This document shows positions 25,437 to 34,720 of a stretch of 64,000 nt of DNA, piece by piece. Under the pieces are notes generated by a model. That model had not been told where the DNA came from and did no database searches. It saw nothing but the letters and a program-made list of their open reading frames with translations. How positions within the stretch are numbered: position 1 is the stretch's first letter; each line of letters opens with the position of its first letter. This stretch comes from RBG-16-66-20 sp036262835 (GTDB lineage: Bacteria; Pseudomonadota; Gammaproteobacteria; Burkholderiales; SG8-39): NCBI GenBank assembly GCA_036262835.1, contig DATAID010000003.1:66433-130432 (forward strand). Reading direction: 5' to 3'. A program made the translations under genes and the position numbers.

Positions 25437-28273
25437 GCGCGGCGCCGGGCGATTCGGCCTTCGCGCAGCGGCTGCGCCGCGAGCTCGACGGCGAAGTCCT
25501 CTTCGATACCGCCTCGCGCGGCCGTTATTCCACCGACGCATCGATCTACCAGGTCGAGCCGATCGGCATTGTCGTGCCGCGCACGGCCGAGGCGGCGCGA
25601 GCGGCGCTCGCGATCGCGGCCGACTCCGGCGTTCCCGTGCTGCCGCGCGGCGCGGGCAGCTCGCAGTGCGGGCAGGCGGTCGGCGCGGCGCTCATCCTCG
25701 ATCACACGAAGTACCTGAACCGCGTGCTCGAGAAAAATCTCGAGGCGGGTAACGTCGTCGTCGAGCCGGGCGTCGTGCTCGACCAGTTGAACGCCGAGCT
25801 GCGGCCGCACGGCGTCTGGTACCCGGTCGACGTTTCGACCAGCGCGCAGGCCACGCTCGGCGGCATGGCCGGCAACAACTCCTGCGGCTCGCGCTCGATC
25901 GCCTACGGCAACATGGTGCACAACGTGCTCGCCATCGACGCCGTGACGGCCGAGGGCAAAAGATGGAGGTTCGGCCCGATGAGCGACGCTTCGGGGCCCG
26001 TCGAGTATCAGGATTTTATTTCCCGGTTGAAAATCCTTTATGAAAGGGAAAAAGAAGAAATAGCGGCGCGTTTTCCCAAAGTGCTGCGCAAGGTCGCGGG
26101 CTACAACCTCGACCATCTGGGGCCGCCGCACGCGAACGCGGCGCACCTGCTCGTCGGCTCGGAGGGCACGCTCGCGTGGTTCGAGCGGCTGCACCTGAAG
26201 CTCTCGCCGCTGCCGCCCGCGCGCGCTCTCGGCGTTTGCCACTTCGGCCGCTTCTACGACGCGATGGCGAAGACGCAGCACATCGTCAAGCTCGGGCCCT
26301 CTGCCGTGGAGCTCGTCGACCGGACGATGATCGGTCTCGCGCGCGAAAACGCGGCGTTCCGGAAGACGGTGGACGCCTTCATCAAGGGCGATCCGGACGC
26401 GATCCTCCTGGTCGAGTTTTCGGCGGACGAGGCTTCGCTCGTCAAGGCGAAGCTGAAAGAGCTCAGCCAATTGATGGGCGATCTGGGATTTCCCGGCAGC
26501 GTGGTTGAGATCACCGACGCCGGTCTGCAGAAGGCGGTCTGGGATGTGAGGAAGGCGGGCCTCAACATCATGATGTCGATGAAGGGGGACGGAAAGCCCG
26601 TCTCCTTCATCGAGGACTGCGCGGTCCCGCTCGAGCACCTTGCCGACTACACCGAGCGCCTGACGCGCGTGTTCGAGAAGCACGGCACGCGCGGCACCTG
26701 GTACGCGCACGCCTCGGTCGGGACATTGCACGTGCGCCCGATCCTCGACATGCGGCGCGACGGTGCGAGGAAGATGCGCGCCATCGCCGAGGAAGCCTGC
26801 GCGATGGTGAAGGAGTACAAGGGCGCGTACTCAGGCGAGCACGGAGACGGCCTCGTGCGCTCCGAATGGATCGCGCCTTTCTTCGGCCCGCGGCTCACGG
26901 CGGCGCTCGGCGAGGTCAAGGCCTGGCTCGATCCGCGCGGCCTCATGAATCCCGGGAAGATCGTCGCGCCCTCGAAGATGGACGACGCATCGCTCTTTCG
27001 CTTCAAGCCGGGCTACTCGGCCAAGGTGCCGGCGACGGTGCTCAACTGGTCGGAGTGGGGCGGCTTCGACAAGGCCGTCGAGATGTGCAACAACAACGGC
27101 CACTGCCGGAAATTCGACGCCGGCACCATGTGCCCGTCGTTCCGCGCCACTCGCGACGAGACGCACCTCACGCGGGGGCGCGCGAATACGCTGCGCCTTG
27201 CGCTCTCAGGCCAGCTGGGCGCGAATGCCGACGCGCAGGTGAAGGAAGCGCTCGACCTGTGCGTGTCCTGCAAGGGCTGCAAGCGCGAGTGCCCGACCGG
27301 CGTGGACATGGCGCGCATGAAGATTGAGTTCCTCGCCGACTACCGCACGCGCCACGCACCGAGCCTGCGCGACAAGCTGATCGCCTACCTGCCGCGCTAT
27401 GCGCGCTGGGCGCAGCGGGTGCCGGCGCTCGTCAATTTCGCCGCGGCGGTCGGGCGCCGGTTCATCGGCTTCACCGAGAAGCGCGCGCTTCCCGGCTGGC
27501 GCGCCGATGCGTTCGTCGATCGAGCCTGGCCGAAGACCGGCGAGCGCGAGGTCGTCCTCTTCGTCGATACCTTCAGCCGGTACTTCGAGCCCGACAATGC
27601 GCGCGCCGCTATCCGCGTGCTCCAGGCCGCCGGCTATCGAGTGCATACGGCGATGCCGGTCATCGGGGATCAGCCCCTGTGCTGCGGGCGCACCTTTCTC
27701 GCCGCTGGAATGATCGAGGAAGCGAAGACCGAGGCGCGCCGCATGCTGGAGGCGCTCGGGCCTTGGGTGGGTCATGGGCTTCCCATCGTCGGCCTCGAGC
27801 CCTCGTGCCTTTTCACGCTCCGGGACGAATACACGGCCCTCTTTCCGGAGGCCGGGGTGCTGGCAAAAAACGCGTTTCTTTTCGAGGAGTTCCTGGCGCG
27901 CGAAGCGGACGCGGGCCTCCTGAAGCTCGAGCTGAAGCCGCTCGCGGCCGAAGCGCTGTTGCACGGTCATTGCCATCAGAAGGCGTTCGGCGCGATGGGC
28001 GCCGTGGAGCGCGTCTTGCGCCTTGTGCCCGAGCTCAAGGTGAAGACGATCGAGTCCTCGTGCTGTGGGATGGCGGGCAGTTTCGGCTACGAGGCCGAGC
28101 ACTATGAGGTCTCGATGAAGATGGCCGAAGCAGCCGTCCTGCCCGCCGTGCGCAAGGCAGCACCCGAAGCTCTCCTGGTCGCCGACGGCACGAGCTGCCG
28201 TCATCAGATCGCCCACGGCGCAGGGCGCGATGCACTGCATGTTGCGCGCGTGCTCGAGCGCGCCCTCGCCTAG
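25433..28273 (+). CDS. FAD- and Fe-S-containing oxidoreductase (glycolate/D-lactate dehydrogenase type)
   Basis: Large fused flavoprotein, 946 residues. The N-terminal FAD-binding type 4 domain (about 35-270) includes LPRGAGSSQCGQAVG and GGMAGNNSCGSRSIAYG. An FAD-oxidase C-terminal domain runs to about residue 510. Then come iron-sulfur regions with CNNNGHCRKFDAGTMCPS and CVSCKGCKRECPTG, and last the cysteine-rich CCG repeats with QPLCCGRTFLAAGM and SSCCGMAGSFGYEAEHY. This equals a GlcD plus GlcF fusion, as in D-2-hydroxyacid dehydrogenases that feed the quinone pool. The start is TTG, overlapping the GntR stop. The 3' end overlaps lgt by four bases on the other strand. Substrate inferred only as a 2-hydroxy acid. 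Confidence 0.9.
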   Translation: MSAAPGDSAFAQRLRRELDGEVLFDTASRGRYSTDASIYQVEPIGIVVPRTAEAARAALAIAADSGVPVLPRGAGSSQCGQAVGAALILDHTKYLNRVLEKNLEAGNVVVEPGVVLDQLNAELRPHGVWYPVDVSTSAQATLGGMAGNNSCGSRSIAYGNMVHNVLAIDAVTAEGKRWRFGPMSDASGPVEYQDFISRLKILYEREKEEIAARFPKVLRKVAGYNLDHLGPPHANAAHLLVGSEGTLAWFERLHLKLSPLPPARALGVCHFGRFYDAMAKTQHIVKLGPSAVELVDRTMIGLARENAAFRKTVDAFIKGDPDAILLVEFSADEASLVKAKLKELSQLMGDLGFPGSVVEITDAGLQKAVWDVRKAGLNIMMSMKGDGKPVSFIEDCAVPLEHLADYTERLTRVFEKHGTRGTWYAHASVGTLHVRPILDMRRDGARKMRAIAEEACAMVKEYKGAYSGEHGDGLVRSEWIAPFFGPRLTAALGEVKAWLDPRGLMNPGKIVAPSKMDDASLFRFKPGYSAKVPATVLNWSEWGGFDKAVEMCNNNGHCRKFDAGTMCPSFRATRDETHLTRGRANTLRLALSGQLGANADAQVKEALDLCVSCKGCKRECPTGVDMARMKIEFLADYRTRHAPSLRDKLIAYLPRYARWAQRVPALVNFAAAVGRRFIGFTEKRALPGWRADAFVDRAWPKTGEREVVLFVDTFSRYFEPDNARAAIRVLQAAGYRVHTAMPVIGDQPLCCGRTFLAAGMIEEAKTEARRMLEALGPWVGHGLPIVGLEPSCLFTLRDEYTALFPEAGVLAKNAFLFEEFLAREADAGLLKLELKPLAAEALLHGHCHQKAFGAMGAVERVLRLVPELKVKTIESSCCGMAGSFGYEAEHYEVSMKMAEAAVLPAVRKAAPEALLVADGTSCRHQIAHGAGRDALHVARVLERALA

Positions 28274-29046
28274 GTCTTCCGGCGGCTTAAGAAGAAAAGC
28301 GCGACGCCGGCGACGATCATCGGCAGGCTCAGCCACTGGCCCATCGTGAGGCCGAGCGCGAGAAAGCCGAGAAAGCTGTCGGGCTCGCGCGCGAGCTCGC
28401 ATATCGATCTCGCCACACCATAGCCAATGAGAAAGAGCGCCGACACCTGCATGCGCGGTCGCTTGCGCGACGAGAACCACCAGAGCAGCGCGAAAAGCGC
28501 GATGCCTTCAAGCGCCATCTCATAGAGCTGGGAAGGATGGCGCGGCGCCGGCCCGCCGTCGCGAAAGACCATGCCCCAGGGCACGTCCGTGACGCGTCCC
28601 CACAGCTCGCCGTTGATGAAGTTGCCCAGGCGCCCGGTGCCGAGGCCGATCGGCACGAGCGGCGCGACATAGTCCATCAAGTCCCACCAGTTGGTGCGAT
28701 TGCGCCAGGCGAAGAAGGCGGCTGCGCCCAGCACGCCCAGAAAGCCGCCGTGAAAGGACATCCCGCCCTGCCAGATCGCGAAGATCTCGAGCGGATGGGC
28801 GAAGTAGTGGCCGGGCTTGTAGAAAATCACGTAGCCGAGGCGCCCGCCGAGGATCACGCCCACGACCAGGTAAAAGAGCAGGTCGTCGAGCTGCGCGCGC
28901 GTGATCGGCGCAAGGCCCTGCGCGATGCGGCGCGCCCCCAGCCACCAGGCGCCCAGAAAGCCGACGAGGTACATGAGCCCGTACCAGCGCACGGCGAAGG
29001 GTCCCACCTGAAAGACGACCGGATCGATGTTGGGGTGGACGAGCAT
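28270..29046 (-). CDS. lgt: Prolipoprotein diacylglyceryl transferase
   Basis: Integral inner-membrane enzyme, 258 residues, that attaches diacylglycerol to the lipobox cysteine of prolipoproteins. The Lgt signature GRLGNFINGELWGR is present, together with RHPSQLYEMALEG and the N-terminal VRWYGLMYLVGFLGAWWLG. About seven membrane helices can be drawn. It lies 11 bases downstream of a LysR-family gene on the same strand, so the two may be co-transcribed. Confidence 0.96.
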   Translation of the reverse strand: MLVHPNIDPVVFQVGPFAVRWYGLMYLVGFLGAWWLGARRIAQGLAPITRAQLDDLLFYLVVGVILGGRLGYVIFYKPGHYFAHPLEIFAIWQGGMSFHGGFLGVLGAAAFFAWRNRTNWWDLMDYVAPLVPIGLGTGRLGNFINGELWGRVTDVPWGMVFRDGGPAPRHPSQLYEMALEGIALFALLWWFSSRKRPRMQVSALFLIGYGVARSICELAREPDSFLGFLALGLTMGQWLSLPMIVAGVALFFLSRRKT

Positions 29047-29057
29047 CGGCCCGGAGA

Positions 29058-29963
29058 TTAGCGCGCGAGGCGCTTCGCGTGTGTGACGAACTCGCGGCCG
29101 GCCGCGCTGGCGGCGATGCCACCCGGTGCACGCCGCCAGGCGAGCCAGAGATCGAGCCTGGGATGCGGATCCGAGATTTCGCGGTAGACGACGCCGCGCC
29201 GGCCAAGATTGGCGAGGCAGGCCGGTACGAGCGCGACGCCCAGGCCGCTCGAGACGAGGCTCACCACCGTCTGCATCTGGATCGCTTCCTGGGCGAGGCG
29301 CGGCGCGAACCCGGCGCGCGCGGTGATGCCGCTGACGATGTCGTGCAGGCCCGGGGCCATCTGGCGCGGCACCATGACGAAGGCCTCATCCGCGAGCTCG
29401 CGCGCGGCAAGCGCTCCGCGCCCGCGTGCAAGCCGATGCCGCGCCGGAAGCGCCGCGACGAAGCGGTCGCGCTGCACCACGAGGTGCTCGAGCTCGGGGA
29501 CAGCAACGGGCGGCAGCAACAGGCCGAAATCGAGCTCGTTGGCGGCGAGCGCGGCCGACTGCTCGGGCGAGAGCATCTCTCGCAGGGCGAGCGCGACGCC
29601 GGGCAGCGCCGCCTTGTAGGCCTTGAGAAGCCCCGGCAGGACGCCGAAGTCGGCAAGCGAGACAAAGCCGATCCGCAGCCGCCCGCCGGTGCCGGCGGCC
29701 ATGCGGCCGACCTCGAGCACCGCGCGCTCGAGCTGGGCGAGCAGGCGCTTCGCCTCTTCGAGGAAGCGCGCGCCCTCGGGCGTGAGCTCCACCTTGCGGC
29801 GCGAGCGCGCGAGCAGCGTCGCGCCGACGCGCGCTTCCAGATCCCGGATCGAGCGCGAAAGCGGCGGCTGCGAGATGTGGAGCGCCGCCGCGGCGCGGCC
29901 GAAATGCAGCCGCTCGGCGACGGCGACGAAGTGGCGCAGCTGGCGCAGGTCCGGGCTATTCAT
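29058..29963 (-). CDS. LysR-family transcriptional regulator
   Basis: 301-residue LysR-type regulator. The winged helix-turn-helix is at about 8-66 (LRHFVAVAERLHFGRAAAAL and QPPLSRSIRDLEARVGATLL), followed by the periplasmic-binding-like effector domain. It is divergent from ilvD with 91 bases between starts. Two LysR-type dyads lie in that gap, one covering its own start codon, so it probably regulates itself and ilvD. The inducer is unknown; regulators next to ilvD often sense a pathway intermediate. Confidence 0.9.
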   Translation of the reverse strand: MNSPDLRQLRHFVAVAERLHFGRAAAALHISQPPLSRSIRDLEARVGATLLARSRRKVELTPEGARFLEEAKRLLAQLERAVLEVGRMAAGTGGRLRIGFVSLADFGVLPGLLKAYKAALPGVALALREMLSPEQSAALAANELDFGLLLPPVAVPELEHLVVQRDRFVAALPARHRLARGRGALAARELADEAFVMVPRQMAPGLHDIVSGITARAGFAPRLAQEAIQMQTVVSLVSSGLGVALVPACLANLGRRGVVYREISDPHPRLDLWLAWRRAPGGIAASAAGREFVTHAKRLAR

Positions 29964-29992
29964 ACCAAATAGGTATCACTAGACGATTTCTA
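29962..29992. promoter_or_regulatory. Two LysR-type binding dyads between lysR and ilvD
   Basis: ATACC-AAATA-GGTAT at 29962-29976 and TAGA-CGATT-TCTA at 29980-29992 each contain the T-N11-A pattern of LysR-type boxes with a dyad, and their centres are 17 bases apart. The first overlaps the start codon of the LysR gene. They fit a regulatory plus activation site arrangement for the divergent pair. Sequence inference only. Confidence 0.5.
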
Positions 29993-30054
29993 TTGTATTG
30001 GATCGCAACACTCTCGCCGCGTACACTGCGCCGCTCTCAAGGAGGGAGTTCCCC

Positions 30055-31743
30055 ATGGCCGATAACGCCAACCGCCGCTCGAAGCTGATCACCCACGGCC
30101 CCGCCCGCTCGCCCAACCGCGCGATGCTGCGCGCCGTCGGCTTCAAGGACGGGGATTTTGAGAAGCCCATCGTCGGCGTGGCGAACGGCCACTCGACCAT
30201 GAATCCGTGCAACGCGGGCATCCAGCCTCTCGTCGACCGCGCCATGCGCGCGCTGGAGGAGGCGGGCGCGAAGCCGCAGGTCTTCGGCGTGCCCACCGTC
30301 ACCGACGGCATCGGCATGGGCACCGAGGCGATGAAGTACTCGCTCGTTTCGCGCGAGGTGATCGCGGACGCGATCGAGACCTCCGTCAACGGCCAGGCGA
30401 TGGACGGCGCGCTCGTGATCGGCGGCTGCGACAAGAACATGCCGGGCGGCATGATGGCGATCGCGCGCATGAACGTGCCCGCCATCTACGTCTATGGCGG
30501 CACGATCAAGCCCGGCAAATGGAAAGGCCAGGACCTCACCATCGTGTCGGCCTTCGAGGCCGTGGGCGCCTTCAGCGCGGGCAAGATGAGCCAGGAAGAC
30601 TTCATCGGCATCGAAAAAAATGCCTGCCCGTCGGTCGGCGCCTGCGGCGGCATGTACACCGCGAACACGATGAGCTCCTCGTTCGAGGCGCTCGGCATGA
30701 GCCTGCTCGGCTCATCGCAGATGGCCTCACCCGACGCCGAAAAGGCCGACTCCTCGGCCGAGTCGGCGCGCGTGCTCGTGGAGGCGGTGAAGAAAAATCT
30801 CAAGCCGCGCGACATCATCACGCGCAAGTCGATCGAGAACGCCGTGGCCTTGATCATGGCCACGGGCGGCTCGACCAACGGCGTGCTGCACTACCTCGCG
30901 ATCGCCGCCGCGGCGGGCGTGAAATGGACGATCGACGACTTCGAGCGCGTGCGCCGCAAGGTGCCGGTGCTGTGCGACCTCAAGCCGTCGGGGCGCTATG
31001 TCGCGGTCGATTTTCATCGCGCGGGCGGCGTGCCGCAGGTGCTCAAGATCCTGCTGGCGAACGGCGTGCTGCACGGCGATTGCATGACGATTCACGGCAA
31101 GACCATGGAGGAGATGCTGAAGGACGTGCCCGCCGAGCCGCGCAAGGACCAGGACGTCATTCGCCCCTGGTCCGAGCCGCTCTACAAGGAAGGCCACCTC
31201 GCGATCCTCAAGGGCAATCTCGCGACCGAGGGTTGCGTCGCGAAGATCACGGGCCTCAAAAACCCGATGATCACCGGCCCGGCGCGCGTCTTCGATTCGG
31301 AGAACGAGTGCATGCGGGCGATCATGGCTCGGAGAATCAAGCCGGGCGATGTGATCGTCATCCGCTACGAGGGTCCCAAAGGCGGGCCTGGGATGCAGGA
31401 AATGCTAGCGCCCACTTCGGCGCTGATCGGCCAGGGGCTTGGCGAATCCGTTGGGCTTTTGACGGACGGGCGTTTCTCCGGCGGCACCTGGGGAATGGTG
31501 GTCGGGCACGTGGCGCCGGAGGCCTACGTGGGCGGCACCATCGCGCTCGTGAAGCAGGGCGACTCGATCACGATCGATGCGAAGAAGCGCCTAATCCGGC
31601 TGAACGTCTCGGCCAAAGAGCTCGCCGCGCGCCGCAAAAAATGGAAAGCGCCCAAGCCGCGTTACACCGCCGGACTCATGGCGAAGTACATGCGCCTCGT
31701 GTCGACAGCCAGCAAGGGTGCAATCACCGACGGCGGAAGCTAA
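30055..31743 (+). CDS. ilvD: Dihydroxy-acid dehydratase
   Basis: Iron-sulfur dehydratase of isoleucine/valine biosynthesis, 562 residues, converting 2,3-dihydroxy acids to 2-oxo acids. Conserved cysteines are Cys52 in MNPCNAGI, Cys125 in GGCDKNMPGG (an IlvD/Edd signature) and Cys197 in SVGACGGMYTANTM; the second IlvD signature is near LLTDGRFSGGTWG. ATG 30055 follows an AAGGAGGG site. The pathway partner seen elsewhere in the window is an acetolactate synthase-like gene, but it is not linked. Confidence 0.96.
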   Translation: MADNANRRSKLITHGPARSPNRAMLRAVGFKDGDFEKPIVGVANGHSTMNPCNAGIQPLVDRAMRALEEAGAKPQVFGVPTVTDGIGMGTEAMKYSLVSREVIADAIETSVNGQAMDGALVIGGCDKNMPGGMMAIARMNVPAIYVYGGTIKPGKWKGQDLTIVSAFEAVGAFSAGKMSQEDFIGIEKNACPSVGACGGMYTANTMSSSFEALGMSLLGSSQMASPDAEKADSSAESARVLVEAVKKNLKPRDIITRKSIENAVALIMATGGSTNGVLHYLAIAAAAGVKWTIDDFERVRRKVPVLCDLKPSGRYVAVDFHRAGGVPQVLKILLANGVLHGDCMTIHGKTMEEMLKDVPAEPRKDQDVIRPWSEPLYKEGHLAILKGNLATEGCVAKITGLKNPMITGPARVFDSENECMRAIMARRIKPGDVIVIRYEGPKGGPGMQEMLAPTSALIGQGLGESVGLLTDGRFSGGTWGMVVGHVAPEAYVGGTIALVKQGDSITIDAKKRLIRLNVSAKELAARRKKWKAPKPRYTAGLMAKYMRLVSTASKGAITDGGS

Positions 31744-32267
31744 AAGCCGGATCCCGGCTGCTTCAGGAACTCGATCTCCTCCGGGGTGCTCTTGCGCCCG
31801 AGGATCGCATTGCGGTGGGGAAACCGGCCGAAGCGCCGGATGATTTCCCAGTGCTTGCGCGCCCATTCCTCGTTTTCGTTTCCCTGGAAGAGCCGCATCG
31901 AGAGCTCCTGGTCCTCGAGCGATTCGCTGTGCTCGAAGGGCAGATAGGCGAAGGTGCGCTCGTCGGCTGTCATGGTCGCGTCCCAGCCTTTGTCGACGAG
32001 GGTTCTCGCGCTGGCGAGCGCGAGCCCATCGCTCGCAAACGCCCGGGCCGTGCCGCGGAACATGTTGCGCGGGAACTGATCGAAGAGGATGACGAGCGCG
32101 AGGCAGCTGCGGGCCTCCCCGTGCCAGTGACGGAAACTGCCGTGAAAGGCTTTTTCATACCAAGGCAGGAAGCGGCCGCGGATCTCTTCGTCGAAGGCAG
32201 GGTCCTTGACGAACCAGCGCTTGCGGTCCTGACCGAACCAGAATTCGAGAACCTTTTCGGCGTCCAT
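31740..32267 (-). CDS. DUF924 family protein
   Basis: 175-residue soluble helical protein of the DUF924 family, function unknown. The family pattern is seen in VLEFWFGQDRKRWF at the N-terminus, LVILFDQFPRNMFRG in the middle, and FAYLPFEHSE followed by FGRFPHRNAILGR near the end. The fold is TPR-like in known members. The ATG at 32267 is preferred to a TTG nine bases upstream. The gene is convergent with ilvD (four-base overlap) and divergent from the DUF255 gene with only about 11 bases between starts. Confidence 0.85.
   Translation of the reverse strand: MDAEKVLEFWFGQDRKRWFVKDPAFDEEIRGRFLPWYEKAFHGSFRHWHGEARSCLALVILFDQFPRNMFRGTARAFASDGLALASARTLVDKGWDATMTADERTFAYLPFEHSESLEDQELSMRLFQGNENEEWARKHWEIIRRFGRFPHRNAILGRKSTPEEIEFLKQPGSGF
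31745..31759. terminator. Weak hairpin at the ilvD/DUF924 convergent ends
   Basis: AGCCGG-ATC-CCGGCT can form a six-pair stem right after the ilvD stop, inside the last codons of the convergent gene. The following T run on the minus strand is only three bases. It may contribute to termination in one direction; support is weak. Confidence 0.25.
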
Positions 32268-32278
32268 TCGCTGCAATA

Positions 32279-34282
32279 ATGCCTGACATGCCCAACCGCC
32301 TGGCGAAGGAAACCTCGCCCTACCTCCAGCAGCACGCCGGCAACCCCGTCGACTGGTATCCGTGGGGACCTGAGGCGCTCGAGCGGGCGAAAGCCGAGGA
32401 CAAGCCGATCCTTCTCTCGGTTGGCTATTCCGCCTGCCACTGGTGCCACGTCATGGCGCACGAGAGTTTCGAGGACGCGGAGGTCGCGGCGGTCATGAAC
32501 CGCGACTATGTGAACATCAAGGTCGATCGCGAGGAGCGGCCCGACATCGACCAGATCTACCAGACCGCGCACCAGATGTTCGCGCAGGGCGCGGGCGGCT
32601 GGCCGCTCACGATGTTTCTTTCGCCCGACGGCACGCCTTTCTTCGGCGGCACCTATTTCCCGAAGTCGCCTCGCTATGGCCTGCCGGGCTTCGTCGATCT
32701 GCTCGAGCGGGTGTCCGCCATCTGGCGCGAGAAGCGCGCCGATATCGGCGAGCAGAACGCCCAAGTGAAGGCTGCCTTTGCGCACACCCTGCCCTCGGGG
32801 AGCGCCCACCGCTCCGAATTCAGCGATGCGCCGCTCGTGGCGATGCTCGCCGGGCTGCGCGCGAACTTCGACGCCCGTTACGGCGGCTTCGGCATGGCGC
32901 CCAAGTTTCCGCATCCGACCGACCTCGAGTTCTGCCTGAGGCGGGGCGAGACCGGGATCGCTCGCACGACGCTCACCCGCATGTGCGAAGGCGGCATCTA
33001 TGACCAGCTCGGCGGCGGCTTCTGCCGCTACAGCGTGGACCAGTACTGGATGATCCCGCACTTCGAGAAAATGCTTTACGACAACGGGCCGTTGCTCGGG
33101 CTGCTCGCCGATGCATGGCTCGTTTCGAAGGACCCGCTTTATGCGCGCTGCGCCGAAGAAACGGCGGGCTGGATCATGCGCGAGATGCAATCCCCGGCGG
33201 GGGGCTACTACTCCTCGCTCGACGCGGATTCCGAGCATGAGGAGGGCAAGTTCTACGTCTGGGACCGCGACGAGGTGCGCGCGCTCCTCTCGGAGGGGGA
33301 ATTTCGCGAGGTTGCGGCCGCGTACGGCCTGGAGCGGCCGCCCAACTTCGAGAACCGACATTGGCATTTTCATGTTTTTGCACCTTCTTCCAGGGAAGAC
33401 CTTTTTCAGTCGGCAAGGCAAAAGCTTTTTGCGGCGCGCGAGAAGCGCGTACGTCCCGGCCGCGACGAGAAAATCCTCGTGTCCTGGAATGCGCTTGCGA
33501 TCCGCGGCATGGCGCACGCGGGGCGGGTTTTCCATCAGCCTGACTGGATCGCCTCCGCGCGGCGCGCGCTCGATTTCATTCGGACTAACATGTGGCGCGA
33601 CGGACGGCTGCTCGCCACCGCGAAGGATGGCCGCGCGCACCTCGCCGCCTATCTGGACGACTATGCGTATTTGCTCGCCGCGCTTCTCGAGCTGCTGCAA
33701 TGCGAGTTCTCGACCGCCGAGCTCGAGTTCGCCGAGCAGCTCGCCGAGGTCCTGCTCGAGCATTTCGAGGACCGCGAGGCGGGCGGGTTCTTCTTCACCG
33801 CCGACGATCATGAGAAGTTGCTGCACCGGGCCAAGCCCGGGCACGACAGCGCCATGCCCTCGGGCAACGGCATGGCGGCGCAAGCGCTCATCCGGCTTGC
33901 CGCGTTGACCGGTGAAGACCGCTACGCACGAGCGGCGGAGCGGACGCTCGAGCTCTTTTACCCCGCGATGCGGGACCGTGCGGCCGGGTTCGGCCAGCTT
34001 GCGCTCGCGCTCGAGGAATGCCTGGCCCCGCCGCGGGTCCTCGTCCTGCGCGGCGCGCGCGAGGCGCTTGGCGCTTGGCAGCGCGAGCTCGCGCGCGAGT
34101 ACTTGCCCGATACGCTCACGCTCGCGGTCGAAAACGGGCTGCCCGGCCTGCCGCCCGTCCTCGACAAGCCGGCGCGGCCCGGGCCTGTCAACGGCTGGCT
34201 ATGCCGCGGCGTTACTTGCCTTGCGCCGATCAGCACGCTGGAGGATTTGCGCGCGGCTTGCAAAGCCGGAGAACTACGGTAG
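32279..34282 (+). CDS. DUF255 thioredoxin-fold protein (YyaL/SPATA20 type)
   Basis: 667-residue protein with an N-terminal thioredoxin-like DUF255 domain (SYSACHWCHVMAHESFED, with a CHWC centre near residue 55) and a long (alpha/alpha)6-barrel region related to N-acylglucosamine epimerases and glycosyl hydrolases. Recognisable pieces are LAKETSPYLQQHAGNPVDW at the start and MIPHFEKMLYDNGPLL. The cellular role of the family is not established. No signal peptide, so cytoplasmic. ATG 32279 and ATG 32288 are both possible starts. A cytochrome c gene follows 32 bases later. Confidence 0.88.
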   Translation: MPDMPNRLAKETSPYLQQHAGNPVDWYPWGPEALERAKAEDKPILLSVGYSACHWCHVMAHESFEDAEVAAVMNRDYVNIKVDREERPDIDQIYQTAHQMFAQGAGGWPLTMFLSPDGTPFFGGTYFPKSPRYGLPGFVDLLERVSAIWREKRADIGEQNAQVKAAFAHTLPSGSAHRSEFSDAPLVAMLAGLRANFDARYGGFGMAPKFPHPTDLEFCLRRGETGIARTTLTRMCEGGIYDQLGGGFCRYSVDQYWMIPHFEKMLYDNGPLLGLLADAWLVSKDPLYARCAEETAGWIMREMQSPAGGYYSSLDADSEHEEGKFYVWDRDEVRALLSEGEFREVAAAYGLERPPNFENRHWHFHVFAPSSREDLFQSARQKLFAAREKRVRPGRDEKILVSWNALAIRGMAHAGRVFHQPDWIASARRALDFIRTNMWRDGRLLATAKDGRAHLAAYLDDYAYLLAALLELLQCEFSTAELEFAEQLAEVLLEHFEDREAGGFFFTADDHEKLLHRAKPGHDSAMPSGNGMAAQALIRLAALTGEDRYARAAERTLELFYPAMRDRAAGFGQLALALEECLAPPRVLVLRGAREALGAWQRELAREYLPDTLTLAVENGLPGLPPVLDKPARPGPVNGWLCRGVTCLAPISTLEDLRAACKAGELR

Positions 34283-34314
34283 CATCGGCCAACTTTTTGA
34301 TCGACGAGGAATCC

Positions 34315-34626
34315 ATGAAAGCACTGGTTTTTTCCGCGGCAGCCCTGACGATCGTCGCCGCCCTGCCCGCGCAGGCGGACGAGGCGATGGCGAAGAAGTA
34401 CCTCTGTACGACCTGCCACGTGGTTAAAGGCACGAAGACGATCGGCCCGACCTATGCCGACGTGGCGAAGAAGTACGCGGGGCAGAAAGACGCCGAAGCG
34501 AAGCTGGTGGAGAAGGTGAAAAAGGGCGGAACCGGGGTCTGGGGCCAGACGCCGATGCCGCCGAATCCGTCGGTGCCCGATGCCGATCTGCACGCGCTCG
34601 TGAAGTGGATTCTCTCCATCAAGTAA
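34315..34626 (+). CDS. Small class I cytochrome c
   Basis: Periplasmic monoheme cytochrome c of the c-551/c5 type, 103 residues with a signal peptide of about 21 (AALPAQADEA). The heme site CTTCH is at 31-35, and the axial methionine is probably in TPMPPNPSVPD. It would carry electrons in the respiratory chain. ATG 34315 follows a GAGGAAT site. A rho-independent terminator follows 24 bases after the stop. Confidence 0.92.
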   Translation: MKALVFSAAALTIVAALPAQADEAMAKKYLCTTCHVVKGTKTIGPTYADVAKKYAGQKDAEAKLVEKVKKGGTGVWGQTPMPPNPSVPDADLHALVKWILSIK

Positions 34627-34649
34627 GCGCGCCGAATCGCCATGGAAAC

Positions 34650-34672
34650 AGGGCCGGCTGACCGGCCCTTTT
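34650..34672 (+). terminator. Rho-independent terminator after the cytochrome c gene
   Basis: GGGCCGG-CTGA-CCGGCCC stem (34651-34668, extendable by A-T) followed by TTTT. It separates the cytochrome c gene from livK. Confidence 0.8.
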
Positions 34673-34720
34673 CATTTCGCTGGGGTATCATTGGCCCCCT
34701 GTTTTCCAAGGGAGATTCCA

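Noticed and set aside
31970..33883. 637-codon minus-strand frame opposite the DUF255 gene
   Set aside because: Its last part is just another frame of the DUF924 gene and the rest is antisense to a clear plus-strand protein.
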